Part shown: positions 9,319 to 18,164 of the stretch, in pieces | How positions within the stretch are numbered: the stretch's first letter is position 1 | Layout: every line of letters starts with the position of its first letter | Source: an uncultured Planctomycetaceae bacterium | GTDB taxonomy: Bacteria > Planctomycetota > Planctomycetia > Planctomycetales > Planctomycetaceae | Length of the DNA: 64,000 nt | Reading direction: 5' to 3' | Assembly (NCBI GenBank): GCA_943787265.1 | Contig: CALSLT010000004.1 | Location: 62,001 to 126,000, forward strand | Position numbers and translations under genes: made by a program | Notes under the pieces: generated by a model | The model's database searches: none | What the model was told of the DNA's origin: nothing | What the model saw: only the letters and a program-made list of their open reading frames with translations

Positions 9319-9686
9319 GCGCGCTGGCTCGTAGCCCCGATGTGTGGATCACAAGCTCTTAGGACTCACGATCAATTACCCAAACAAGTAGAACGGGAGT
9401 CCAATCGCAATCCTCGCTCCTGCTGCCGGATGTTAATTCAGGAAAACCTGGGCCACTTTGCGGCCTGCTGAAAGTTCTCCGGTCAGGTGAAGTCCAGGGC
9501 GTTTATCAGCAATGTCAGCGAATCCGATTGTCACATGTCGATAGTCAGCACGGATGGTTTGCCTGGTGAGTTTTGTGCGACCGCTGGATGCGACTGCACG
9601 ACTCATCGGCCAGCCACCAGCCGGAACAATTCCGGCACTCAATCGAGTGGACTGACGCAGGATTCTCTTACCCACGGATGGGTCCC
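9319..9686. other. Intergenic region before the RTX gene
   Basis: 368 bases after the terminator. The RTX reading frame is open back to a GTG at 9573, but the encoded extra 38 residues (CDRWMRLHD...) do not look like an exported N-terminus, so this stretch is treated as leader. No promoter boxes or repeats stood out. Confidence 0.45.
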
Positions 9687-12230
9687 ATGCAGATTAACGC
9701 CTGGCTGGAAGCACTTCGCAATCGAGTTACTCGTACCAAAAGTCGACGCCACACCGGCTCGGGCGATTGGTCACCGTCGGAGGTTCTTGAAGATCGTACA
9801 AATCTGTCGGTCTCGACCTTTTTCATTGCGAATGAGCTGATTGCCACTTCCGACGCCGACGACGCGATCACGGTTCGACGTGACCCAGCAAACACCAACT
9901 TTGTGCAGGTGCTTGTCAACGGGCAGGTCGACACCTCAGTCGCGGGCATCCCGGCCAGCCTGGTTCGAGGGATTCGAGTCACGGGCGGCGACGGAGCCAA
10001 CCTCATCAACCTGTCGGGAGTCGTTTCCAGCGGCTTCACTTCACTGACGTCTGTCAGCGTTGACGGCGGAGCGGGTGACGACACGATCACCGGCAGCTTG
10101 AACGTCGATGATACGCTGCTTGGTGGCGACGGCAACGACATCATCACGGGCCTCGATGGAGCCAACCGGATCGATGGCGGAGACGGTAACGACATCATCA
10201 ACGGTGGCCTTGGCAACGACACCCTGCTCGGTGACGACGGCAACGACGACATCAGTGCGGGAGCGGGCGACGACAGCGTCCTGGCTGGCGACGGTCAGGA
10301 CACGATCGACGGTTCGATTGGTTCCGACACGGTCGATGCTGGCGACGGTAATGACCGAGTCATCGGCGACACGCCCGGTTTCCTGGGCGGTGGTAACGAC
10401 TCGCTCCTCGGCGGCCAGGGCAACGACACCATCATGGGCCTGACTGGTGATGACTTCGTCGACGGAATGGGCGGCGATGATGTCGTCAGCGGCGGAGACG
10501 GCAACGACACCGTGTTCGGCGGTGGCGGAGCTGACTCGCTAACGGGCGGGGACGGCAACGACAGCATGCGTGGTCACTCCGGCAACGACACGATGTTGGG
10601 CGAGAGCGGAAACGACCTTCTCGACGCTGGCAACGGTGACGACGTCGTCCTCGGCGATGATCAATTCAGCACGGTCGCCGGTGCGGACACAATCCAGGGC
10701 GGCCTGGGTAATGACTCGCTGTCAGGCGGTCGCGGCGGTGACACGATCTTCGGTGGCGGCGGACAGGACACTCTGCTGGGTGAATCTGGGGACGACCTGC
10801 TTAACGGTAACTCGGGTAACGACAACATCGAAGGTGGCGACGGAAACGACAACGTCTTCGGTGGAGCCGGTAACGACCTGATCATCGGCGAAGATAGCTT
10901 TGTCGCCTCAATCTCGGTGGGTAATGACACACTCAACGGACAATCTGGAAACGACACCATCCTGGCCGGACCTGGCGACGATCTCGCTCGCGGCGGAGCA
11001 GGCAATGATTCGATCCGGGGCGGATCGGGTAATGACACACTCGATGGCCAGGGCGGAAGCGACACTGTCGACGGCGGACAGGGTACCGACACGATTCGCT
11101 GGGGAGCCGGCCAGGGACAGGACGTCTTCACTTCTCAGGAAGGTGGCGACACGGTTGAACTTCGAGGAACCGGCGGTGCAGACACGGTAGTGATTGGCAC
11201 TCCCGCGACTGGCACTGGAGTCACCATTACCGCTGCCGGATCGACGGCAACGGTTGAGTCTTCGGTTTCACGCGTGCTGATTTCAACGCTCGGCGGTAAC
11301 GACACTGTTACTGTCGGCACCTTGTCCGCCGCGTCCGGCATGACGGTCGAAGTGGACGGCGGTTTGAACAACGACACGATCAGTGCGGCTGGAGCAACTC
11401 TCAACGGAGCGGCACTGGTGCTGCGAGGCGGCTTCGGTAACGACACGATCACCGGCAGCGAAGAAAACGATACGTTGCAGGGCGAAGCTGGCGACGACAG
11501 CATCACTGGCCAGGACGGTGACGACAGCATCGACGGTGGCGACGGCAATGATAACATCGACGGCGGCGAGCAGAACGACATCATCGCTGGCGGCAACGGC
11601 AACGACACGATCCTCGGCGGTGCCAACAGCGACTTTATCTCGGGCGACGCCGGTAACGACTCCGTCATGGGACAATCGGGCGACGACACGCTGCTCGGCG
11701 GTCGGGACGATGACTTGTTGAACGGCGGAACCGGCGATGACACCATCGAAGGTGGTCACGGCAACGATGACCTTCGCGGTAAGCAGGGTAACGATACGCT
11801 CGACGGCGGAACCGGCAGCGACAGACTGAACGGTGACGACGGTAACGATCGGCTGCGAGGCGGCGATGATCGAGACACCCTGAACGGAGACGCTGGCGAC
11901 GACACCATGAACGGTGGCAACGGCAACGACTCGATGAATGGTGGATCGGGCAACGATCTGATGACCGGCATGGACGGCAACGACCTTGTCCTGGGAGCAT
12001 CGGGCACGGACACGGTGCTCGGCGGAGACGGTAACGACTCAGCACGCGGCGGTGGCGGAAACGACATCGTGCTCGGCGGAGACGGAAACGACTTCGTGCA
12101 TGGCAACAGCGGTGCAGACACGCTCGCTGGAAACCAGGGCACCGACAGCTTCGGAAGCAACACGGTTGCGGCCGACATCGACGAGCAGTTCTCGATCGCC
12201 GCATCGTTGCTCGCCGACCTGGACCTTTAA
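9687..12230 (+). CDS. Large RTX (hemolysin-type) calcium-binding surface protein
   Basis: 847 residues from the ATG at 9687 (ATG at 9678 and GTG at 9573 are in frame upstream). The start was chosen because MQINAWLEALRNRV, a basic block and SEVLEDRTNLSV (residues 32-42) reproduce the N-terminus of planctomycete LEDR-type exported proteins. From about residue 115 to the end are dozens of GGxGxDxx nonapeptides (for example GGDGNDIIN, GGSGNDTLDG) that form calcium-binding parallel beta rolls. They are interrupted at about 480-590 by a non-RTX beta-rich insert (VELRGTGGADTVVIGT onward). It ends in SIAASLLADLDL. Probably a secreted or cell-surface protein folded by external Ca2+; no enzymatic domain is seen. 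The lipoprotein gene starts two bases after its stop. Confidence 0.85.
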   Translation: MQINAWLEALRNRVTRTKSRRHTGSGDWSPSEVLEDRTNLSVSTFFIANELIATSDADDAITVRRDPANTNFVQVLVNGQVDTSVAGIPASLVRGIRVTGGDGANLINLSGVVSSGFTSLTSVSVDGGAGDDTITGSLNVDDTLLGGDGNDIITGLDGANRIDGGDGNDIINGGLGNDTLLGDDGNDDISAGAGDDSVLAGDGQDTIDGSIGSDTVDAGDGNDRVIGDTPGFLGGGNDSLLGGQGNDTIMGLTGDDFVDGMGGDDVVSGGDGNDTVFGGGGADSLTGGDGNDSMRGHSGNDTMLGESGNDLLDAGNGDDVVLGDDQFSTVAGADTIQGGLGNDSLSGGRGGDTIFGGGGQDTLLGESGDDLLNGNSGNDNIEGGDGNDNVFGGAGNDLIIGEDSFVASISVGNDTLNGQSGNDTILAGPGDDLARGGAGNDSIRGGSGNDTLDGQGGSDTVDGGQGTDTIRWGAGQGQDVFTSQEGGDTVELRGTGGADTVVIGTPATGTGVTITAAGSTATVESSVSRVLISTLGGNDTVTVGTLSAASGMTVEVDGGLNNDTISAAGATLNGAALVLRGGFGNDTITGSEENDTLQGEAGDDSITGQDGDDSIDGGDGNDNIDGGEQNDIIAGGNGNDTILGGANSDFISGDAGNDSVMGQSGDDTLLGGRDDDLLNGGTGDDTIEGGHGNDDLRGKQGNDTLDGGTGSDRLNGDDGNDRLRGGDDRDTLNGDAGDDTMNGGNGNDSMNGGSGNDLMTGMDGNDLVLGASGTDTVLGGDGNDSARGGGGNDIVLGGDGNDFVHGNSGADTLAGNQGTDSFGSNTVAADIDEQFSIAASLLADLDL

Positions 12231-12232
12231 GA

Positions 12233-12829
12233 ATGGCGAGCATTGAAACCGAAGTTAGTGCTGCACTGACACGGCGACAATTACTGGCCACAGCAAGTCT
12301 GATGGCAGCCCTCATCATGAGCGGCTGCCAGTCGACTCAGAAGTTAGAAGTCACTCAGTCCGGAGCGCCAAAGTTCGAGCGTTTCCGGGCTGAGTATCGC
12401 TTCGGCAACGCCGACCAGCTTCTTGGCCGGAGTTTCGCCGAAACATCCAGCGGCGACGCAGATGTTCCACCGGTTCGGACCGTGGCGGCAGAGTCATCCT
12501 GGACTGAAGCTCGGCTGGACATTGAGTGTCCGCATCCCGCTGGCGACGCTTCGCTGGCGTTGCTGACTCTGACACTGAGCGACCGGCGTGGCCCCGGCGC
12601 ATTTCTTCATCGAGACACCAGGGAGTTGACGATCCAACGATCAGACGTGGACCTGCTAATCGGTAGCCTCGCCAACGACGGTTACTTCGATGAGCAGTCC
12701 GACATCGTCGGCGGCAGCCAGCTTGCCGTACAGATTGATCACGGAAAGGTCGATCGTGAATGGGTCAGCGATGGACGTCTGCTTGATCTAGCGCGTCAGA
12801 CACTCGTCGACGGAACGCCCGCCCGGTAG
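12233..12829 (+). CDS. Putative lipoprotein coupled to the RTX gene
   Basis: 198 residues. The N-terminus contains TRRQLLATASLMAALIMSGC: a twin-arginine-like TRRQLLA, a hydrophobic core, and a lipobox-like MSGC with Cys32. This suggests Tat export followed by lipidation. The mature part is mixed alpha/beta with no recognised domain; a segment IQRSDVDLLIGSLANDGYFDEQ looks like a folded helix-strand unit. Its ATG lies two bases after the RTX stop, so the two are almost certainly translated together. A role in anchoring or processing the RTX protein is possible but unproven. Confidence 0.8.
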   Translation: MASIETEVSAALTRRQLLATASLMAALIMSGCQSTQKLEVTQSGAPKFERFRAEYRFGNADQLLGRSFAETSSGDADVPPVRTVAAESSWTEARLDIECPHPAGDASLALLTLTLSDRRGPGAFLHRDTRELTIQRSDVDLLIGSLANDGYFDEQSDIVGGSQLAVQIDHGKVDREWVSDGRLLDLARQTLVDGTPAR

Positions 12830-12883
12830 CGTGAGCTTTTACCACTGCATGAGCCTCCGGCCCCGTCAGCACACATCGTGTTG

Positions 12884-13354
12884 CTATGCAGACTCCGGCT
12901 CGTCCCAGTTGATGTCCAGCTCGGAATCAAGCTGCGGCTCGACCGTCAGCCGGCCACCGCTGATGTAGTGACCTTCACGCTCGAAGCGACACCACGACAG
13001 TTTCGCAACGAGCGTCTCGGTACCGAACGGCGACCGATACCTGACAGCCACGTATCGATGCGGGAGCGCGACTTCGTGTCGAAACGAGATCCCATCAGCG
13101 GAGATGTCTCGGCCCGAAGCAACAATCGCTTCGGAAGCCTGCATGAACTGACCGGTACCCGAATTTGTGCTCAATCCGACGACCTGAAGTTGTTCAGGAA
13201 ACGCGACGCGGTGCGCCCTTCGGTCGTTTAACAGTCCGCCCCACTGATACCAGCTCACGCGTGGTGAGTCTGACTTGCGAACGGTCGAAATCACTTCGTC
13301 CAGCGATTTCGCTGACGATGCAGGACTGGTTGTCAGGTTGGCTATGGCGGTCAT
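12884..13354 (-). CDS. PilZ-like domain protein
   Basis: 156 residues; the ATG at 13354 follows GAGGG at seven bases. The central segment VASGRDISADGISFRHEVALPH (about 80-101) has the D-x-S-x-x-G core of PilZ domains, which bind cyclic di-GMP, followed by VAVRYRSPFG and a basic/aromatic strand KLSWCRFEREGHYISGG. The usual upstream RxxxR arm is not clear; RRAHRVAFP at about 45-53 is a possible degenerate version (RRAHR). No membrane segment. If it is PilZ, it would be a small cytoplasmic c-di-GMP responder; binding should not be assumed. It is convergent with the RTX-lipoprotein unit. Confidence 0.7.
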   Translation of the reverse strand: MTAIANLTTSPASSAKSLDEVISTVRKSDSPRVSWYQWGGLLNDRRAHRVAFPEQLQVVGLSTNSGTGQFMQASEAIVASGRDISADGISFRHEVALPHRYVAVRYRSPFGTETLVAKLSWCRFEREGHYISGGRLTVEPQLDSELDINWDEPESA

Positions 13355-13567
13355 GGCTCGCCCTCATTCAATGTTGCAATCACGACTTTTTGAATCTGGC
13401 CACGCCGCAATTCGGCAAAGAATCGCAACGCCTTACAGGCCGGACATTTCACTGAGCGACTCAAAAATAGGTCGATCAGAATCATGGTCAAACGATTCTG
13501 GACACGTTGCGGGAAACCCTTTCCTCGTTGACGCACGGTCGCCAGGCGACGATGCCTGAAATCATCA

Positions 13568-13735
13568 ATGTTGTTGCCGTCGACAAACGATGTTGCCGCG
13601 ATGCAACGTGAGGCTCTTCACTCAAACCTGTTGCAAGTTCAGCAACGGATGCAGGTTGCAGCCGAATTCGCACGCGATGGCACGCTCTCGGCGCTCGGAT
13701 TGCTTAACGGTCTTCCGTTGAGTCTCAATCCGTAG
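13568..13735 (+). CDS. Small 55-residue protein, unknown
   Basis: Short open frame with an ATG at 13568 and TAG at 13733-13735, ending 17 bases before the next start. The protein begins MLLPSTNDVAAM and has one amphipathic helix (QREALHSNLLQVQQRMQVAAEFA) followed by SALGLLNGLPLSLNP. Codon use matches neighbouring genes and the composition is protein-like. An in-frame stop at 13529 limits upstream extension. No strong ribosome site is visible, so the start is provisional. Likely co-transcribed with the Gly/Ala-rich gene at 13753. Confidence 0.55.
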   Translation: MLLPSTNDVAAMQREALHSNLLQVQQRMQVAAEFARDGTLSALGLLNGLPLSLNP

Positions 13736-13752
13736 GCCGTGAGGGTAATGCC

Positions 13753-14178
13753 ATGAGTATTTCAGGAGCAGGTGGAGTTGGAATGGGCGGAGGTGCTGCC
13801 GGCATGGGCGGAGCTGCGGGAATTGGAGGTGCCGCTGGCGCGTCTGCAGGGGCGCCAGCCGGATCACCAGCCGCACCCGGTGGTACGACGCAACCAGGCC
13901 TGCCTCAGAACATGCAGTCGCTTGTCGACGCCATGAAAGACTTCAGCTCGGCGGAGATTCTCATCGCTCTCATGCTGGCCAACGCGGCCGGTGGCAAAGA
14001 CGACGAGAAATCTGGCGGAAGCGCAGCGGCAGGATTCCTGGCGGGTCTCGCAATGGCAGGCGGCCTTGCCCAGGCAGGCGGCGACATCAATCTCTCGGTC
14101 GAAGTAGCCGGAGCGCAGGCTCCTGGAGCTGCGGCGGGTGGTGGCGGAGCAGGACTTGGCCTGAACGTTTCCGTCTAG
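13753..14178 (+). CDS. Gly/Ala-rich small protein with central helix
   Basis: 141 residues, ATG with GAGGG upstream. Residues 1-48 are a glycine/alanine block of repeating GMGGAAG units; residues 50-75 (LPQNMQSLVDAMKDFSSAEILIALMLANAAGG) form an amphipathic/hydrophobic helix; then a second Ala/Gly-rich hydrophobic stretch (AAGFLAGLAMAGGLA, about 92-106) and a valine-ending tail LGLNVSV. No signal peptide or known domain. Composition resembles small heat-stable secreted or self-assembling proteins, but that is only a compositional likeness. It follows the 55-codon gene by 17 bases. Confidence 0.65.
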   Translation: MSISGAGGVGMGGGAAGMGGAAGIGGAAGASAGAPAGSPAAPGGTTQPGLPQNMQSLVDAMKDFSSAEILIALMLANAAGGKDDEKSGGSAAAGFLAGLAMAGGLAQAGGDINLSVEVAGAQAPGAAAGGGGAGLGLNVSV

Positions 14179-14194
14179 CGAGCTCCGGGAACGC

Positions 14195-15079
14195 TCACTC
14201 AGCCCGCAACACACCGGACACATCCACTGCGTGAGCCAAACCTGTTTCGATATCGGGATAGCTCAACGAAACACCAAGTCCTTCTCGCAGCCTGCGGTTG
14301 CGGCATCGTTTGTTGATGCCTCGCAAGTGGCGTGCGACGGCGGCAGGATCGAAGACCGGCTCCGGAGCTCCCACAAGCTTTGCCAGTAGTCGATAATAAT
14401 CGCCGCGCAGCACGGGTCGATCATCGCTGACCAGATACACCGACTCTGGCGTCTCACAAGCGGCGCAGGTCGTGACAATCTGAGCGGCATCGTCGACATG
14501 GATCAGGTTGAGCCAACCGTTCTCCGGACCAGGCAACGGTTGAGCGTTCTTCAACGCGTCGATGCGTGACAGCAGTCGGCCGGGACCGTAAATGCCCGAC
14601 AGTCGTAAAACGGTTCCGCAAGCAGATGAGTCGTCACCGGCAAAGCGATCAAGCACGTGCTTTTCAGCAGCGCGGCAGATGTCACCGCTCTCGGTTTCAG
14701 CATCGCGCGCAGAGTCCTCGTCGACCCACTCGCCTGCCTGCTGCCCATAAACGCTGGTGCTTGAAACGTGAATGAAACGGCCACATTGGCCAGCCATCCG
14801 ATCCAGCACGTTCGACAGTCCGTCAACATAAACTTCCCGCTTGGAAGCCGCTGCCGTCCGATCAAAACCGACTGCATGCAGAACCGTGTCGCACTCAGGA
14901 AGTGCTTGCAGCGTCGTCGCGTCAGTCACATCTCCGAGAATCGGTGAAAGCCCCGACTCTCGCAAAACTTCGGCATTTTGTTCCGAACGCGTCAGAGCAA
15001 AAACCTCATCGCCGGCAAGCTTCCAACAAGCGGCAACTCGTCGACCAAGATACCCACACCCGATAATCAACCGCCGCAT
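14195..15079 (-). CDS. NAD(P)-dependent epimerase/dehydratase-like protein (SDR family)
   Basis: 294 residues, extended SDR fold. The Rossmann motif GCGYLGRR is at residues 7-14. Asp residues of the adenine site follow (ILGDVTDATTL, about 49-59), then VLHAVGFDR, and the catalytic-region HVSSTSVYGQ near 103. The order and size match the YeeZ-like class of SDRs that act on nucleotide sugars or remain uncharacterised. Preceded by AGAGAGAG as ribosome site. It stands alone and no partner pathway is visible, so the substrate is unknown. Confidence 0.88.
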   Translation of the reverse strand: MRRLIIGCGYLGRRVAACWKLAGDEVFALTRSEQNAEVLRESGLSPILGDVTDATTLQALPECDTVLHAVGFDRTAAASKREVYVDGLSNVLDRMAGQCGRFIHVSSTSVYGQQAGEWVDEDSARDAETESGDICRAAEKHVLDRFAGDDSSACGTVLRLSGIYGPGRLLSRIDALKNAQPLPGPENGWLNLIHVDDAAQIVTTCAACETPESVYLVSDDRPVLRGDYYRLLAKLVGAPEPVFDPAAVARHLRGINKRCRNRRLREGLGVSLSYPDIETGLAHAVDVSGVLRAE

Positions 15080-15140
15080 GAACTCTCTCTGACTTTCTTA
15101 CCAATGCCACACTCGACCCCGAGAACAACATCTTGCCACA

Positions 15141-16388
15141 TCAATGTGGGGCAGCCGGCGGCTTACGCTGAACGTCCAGCTTCGTGTCACCTTGCAGTTT
15201 TGAGACAGACTCAACTGCGGCGCCAACAGCATTTGCTCCGGAATGAAGAGCGAAGTCGAGTGTAAAGCTTCTCGTGGCTCCTGCAGCGAGTTTGGGAAGT
15301 CGGCCAGCCGCGCGTTCGACACTTCTGTTAAATGGGTAACCAGTTGCTGGTTCAATTCCAGTCACGTAGCCATCGGCCGTTGCGGCGGTGTTTTTCCAGA
15401 CCGTAAGGTAAGGCAGTTCGGCAGCCGACCATTGCATGGAAACGCCCTTTGAACCGTCGCGATTCTGAAGGACGGCCTTTGTTAACTTTTGAGAATCGGT
15501 AACGGGCTCGAACAAGTAGACCTCTTCGATAAATCCTTTGGTCGGACCTTTGTAAGTCGCCCAGTTGTCGATCGCCTTGCCCGCATGCTCATTCATCGGC
15601 GCGATCTGTTTCGCAGCGACGTAAACCTTCGAGCCTTCACCAAGCAGCGGCGCTCCAAAGTTTCCGTGGTAAATCAACTGAAATTCCTGATCGAACGCGC
15701 CTTCGTTGGTTACTGAGTCGCTGATGCGGAATTCGCTCGAGCCTGGCTTCGTTGAAACTTCGGTGACCAGCTTCAGCTTTGGACCATAGAAGAGTCGTTC
15801 GTGGACGACGCCGCGGACGCGAATACGGTGCGGAGCCTTTTCGTCGATGTGAATGTCGACGGACGTTGCCGGGATGTTGCCGATTTTTCCGTGAAGCGTG
15901 AGCATCATTTCGGCTTCGTCGCCGGTGTTGGTCACAAATTTGTCGAGCCCTGGATGCCCGGCGAACTCCAATCCGCATCGAACCATCCACTCATTGAAGC
16001 CTTCCAGCCAGCCGAGTCCGCCGCGACTTTCCAGATCAACGTATTGAGGATGCACGACATCTTTGACCGGCGAATCCCAGCCGAGCGTTACGTCATCGCT
16101 TTCGACCTTCAGAATATTCATGCCACGAGTCGGGATGACGGTGATCGCCAGTTTTCCGTTATCAATGCGGATCAGCTCGACGCCTTCCTGCTTGCCGCCG
16201 TGCAGAGTCGTCTGCGTGATCGATATCCCTTTCGGTAGCTTCGCTCGCTTGCCAGCGGGAATCTTTGCGAGCAGATTGATCGTCTCGTGATCGCGGCCAA
16301 CGGAAATCGTCTGAGCACTTGCGGCTCCAACCAGCCCTGTCAGAAGGCAGAGGCTTAATGCAGAGTGAGTAATCGATCGACGGTTCAT
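15141..16388 (-). CDS. Secreted DUF4432 (aldose-1-epimerase-like) protein
   Basis: 415 residues. Signal peptide at about 1-25 (LTGLVGAASAQ). The body matches the galactose-mutarotase-like beta-sandwich of DUF4432: IPTRGMNI near 89, a GGLGWLEGFNEWMVRCGLEFAGHPG block near 127, LHGKIGNIP, IYHGNFGAPLLGEG and GIEPATGYPFNRS. These proteins bind sugars and are often found with carbohydrate genes, but no reaction is established. The start ATG has GGAG at eight-base spacing. Exported, so it should act in the periplasm or outside. Confidence 0.88.
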   Translation of the reverse strand: MNRRSITHSALSLCLLTGLVGAASAQTISVGRDHETINLLAKIPAGKRAKLPKGISITQTTLHGGKQEGVELIRIDNGKLAITVIPTRGMNILKVESDDVTLGWDSPVKDVVHPQYVDLESRGGLGWLEGFNEWMVRCGLEFAGHPGLDKFVTNTGDEAEMMLTLHGKIGNIPATSVDIHIDEKAPHRIRVRGVVHERLFYGPKLKLVTEVSTKPGSSEFRISDSVTNEGAFDQEFQLIYHGNFGAPLLGEGSKVYVAAKQIAPMNEHAGKAIDNWATYKGPTKGFIEEVYLFEPVTDSQKLTKAVLQNRDGSKGVSMQWSAAELPYLTVWKNTAATADGYVTGIEPATGYPFNRSVERAAGRLPKLAAGATRSFTLDFALHSGANAVGAAVESVSKLQGDTKLDVQRKPPAAPH

Positions 16389-16548
16389 GGAAGATGACTC
16401 CGGGGAAACTTCTCAGACAGAATTGTTACTTCATTCACGACCTCAGAAGAGTAATGAGGATCGTCGCAGATCCCAACTCGCGGTAAACTCCGCAGCGGCA
16501 AAAGTTGAACGAGTGACGAATCCACGAACGGAATCCGGAGACCTGACC

Positions 16549-17088
16549 ATGCTTGTGCAATTCGGAGACTGTCGCATCGAACTTTGCCAGGGTGACATCA
16601 CCGAGCAGGAAGTCGACGCGATCGCCAATGCGGCAAACGATCTTCTTGCTGGCGGTGGCGGAGTCGACGGAGCAATTCATCGCGTGGCCGGCCCGACACT
16701 AATGAACGAAACGCGAACGCTTTATCCCGACGGCTGTCCGACGGGCAGCGCGGTCGCCACGACCGGCGGACGACTCAAAGCAAAATACGTTTTCCATGCC
16801 GTCGGTCCAATCTGGGACGGAGGCCAACAGGGCGAAGCAAAACTGCTGGAGTCAGCCTATCGGACTTGTCTGGAACTTTGCCGCGAACACAACTGCGACA
16901 GCGTTGCGTTTCCCGCGATCAGTACAGGCGTGTACGGTTACCCGATGGACCTTGCGGCAGAGATCGCTCTGAATGTCGCCCGAAACTTCGTCGTCGAATA
17001 CAACTCTCCCAAACTGATCCGGTTTGTGCTTTTCAGCGACGGAGCATCCGGAGCGTTTGCAAGAGTTCTTGAGTCGATGACCGAGTGA
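16549..17088 (+). CDS. Macro-domain protein, probable O-acetyl-ADP-ribose deacetylase
   Basis: 179 residues from the ATG at 16549, which has CCGGAG seven bases upstream; the frame is open further upstream but that stretch is not conserved in type. Macro-domain hallmarks: VDAIANAANDLLAGGGGVDGAIHRVAGP, with the ADP-ribose-binding Asn and GGGGVDGAIH loop, then TGGRLKAKYVFHAVGP and the phosphate loop FPAISTGVYGYP. This is the MacroD/YmdB-type class that removes acetyl or ADP-ribose groups. Cytoplasmic. The following hydrolase gene starts about 60 bases downstream on the same strand. Confidence 0.92.
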   Translation: MLVQFGDCRIELCQGDITEQEVDAIANAANDLLAGGGGVDGAIHRVAGPTLMNETRTLYPDGCPTGSAVATTGGRLKAKYVFHAVGPIWDGGQQGEAKLLESAYRTCLELCREHNCDSVAFPAISTGVYGYPMDLAAEIALNVARNFVVEYNSPKLIRFVLFSDGASGAFARVLESMTE

Positions 17089-17149
17089 AACGTACCCATC
17101 TGCAAGCAATCATCATCCGAATCGTATTACACAGGAATTGGGACCAGCA

Positions 17150-18013
17150 TTGTCCGAACCGACGATCGAACAGTTTGTGACCTCAGACGGCTACCGCCAC
17201 CATTGCCGGCGATGGGTCCCGGAAGGACGGCCGAAAGGTTTCGTTCTGTGTCTGCACGGAATTCAGAGTCACTCTGGATGGTACGGCTACTCCAGCGGCA
17301 AGCTCTGCGAAGCTGGCTATGAAGTCGTCTTTGTCGATCGCCGCGGCTCGGGACTGAATCACTCCGAACGGGGCCACGCCCGGCACCACGACCGGTTGAT
17401 CAATGACGTCGTGCAGGCGCTGGAAGATTTGCGAATTCGACGCAACGAAATCGCACCGACGGTTCCCGTCACACTTCTCGGAGTGAGCTGGGGCGGCAAG
17501 CTGGCATCAGTGGTGGCGGCTCGGCGGCAGGAATTGATCGATGGTCTGGCCTTGCTGTACCCAGGCATTCGGTCGCACTTTGAAGCGAGCATCATGGACA
17601 ACGTCAAGTTGTCGCTCGCTCGCGAAGCCGAGCTGTTTGAAAAGTTGATTCCAATTCCGCTGGACGATCCAGCTCTGTTCACAGGCATTCCCGAATCACA
17701 ATCGTTCATTCGGGACGACAATCTTTCATTGCGAGACGTGACCGTTTCATTTTTGCTTGCGAATCGCGAACTGGACGGACTGACTCGATCGGCACCGCCA
17801 GAGATTCGCTGCCCGGCAATCATGATGCTCGCGGGCAAGGATCGCATCATCGACAACCCGGCCACGACACAGTGGTACAAATCGCTGGCGTCTCAGGAGC
17901 GAGCGTTCTTCGAATACGAAAAAGCTTGTCACACACTGGAATTCGAACCCGACCGCGACCAATGGATCAGCGACCTGACCGGTTGGCTGGATGGACTGCG
18001 TCTCACAACCTGA
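17150..18013 (+). CDS. Alpha/beta hydrolase (lysophospholipase/S33-like)
   Basis: 287 residues from a TTG at 17150 with GGGA six bases upstream; a TTG at 17138 would add four residues and lies almost on the AGGAA site. Alpha/beta hydrolase features: oxyanion region LCLHGIQSHSGWYG, VDRRGSGLN, nucleophile elbow GVSWGG (Ser about 113), the acid in AGKDRII and the histidine in KACHTLEFE. Similar to the Hydrolase_4/monoacylglycerol lipase class; the substrate cannot be told. No signal peptide, so cytoplasmic. Confidence 0.9.
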   Translation: MSEPTIEQFVTSDGYRHHCRRWVPEGRPKGFVLCLHGIQSHSGWYGYSSGKLCEAGYEVVFVDRRGSGLNHSERGHARHHDRLINDVVQALEDLRIRRNEIAPTVPVTLLGVSWGGKLASVVAARRQELIDGLALLYPGIRSHFEASIMDNVKLSLAREAELFEKLIPIPLDDPALFTGIPESQSFIRDDNLSLRDVTVSFLLANRELDGLTRSAPPEIRCPAIMMLAGKDRIIDNPATTQWYKSLASQERAFFEYEKACHTLEFEPDRDQWISDLTGWLDGLRLTT

Positions 18014-18164
18014 CGGCCGGAAAGTCAGTTTGTGTCCCGACGTGCTGAAAGAATGTCCGCAGGCTCGACTGGTCACCAGGACGTTTCAGTGGTTCAATCA
18101 GAACTTTCACCCGTCGCGCCAATCGTTGCCATTAAGCCGAGCCAATCCAAATTCAGGACGTCTC

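Noticed and set aside
9668..12318. Several long antisense open frames (194, 156, 203, 217 codons) opposite the RTX gene
   Set aside because: They are the reverse reading of the repetitive GGxGxD codons, giving Pro/Ser-rich low complexity sequence without any start or domain.
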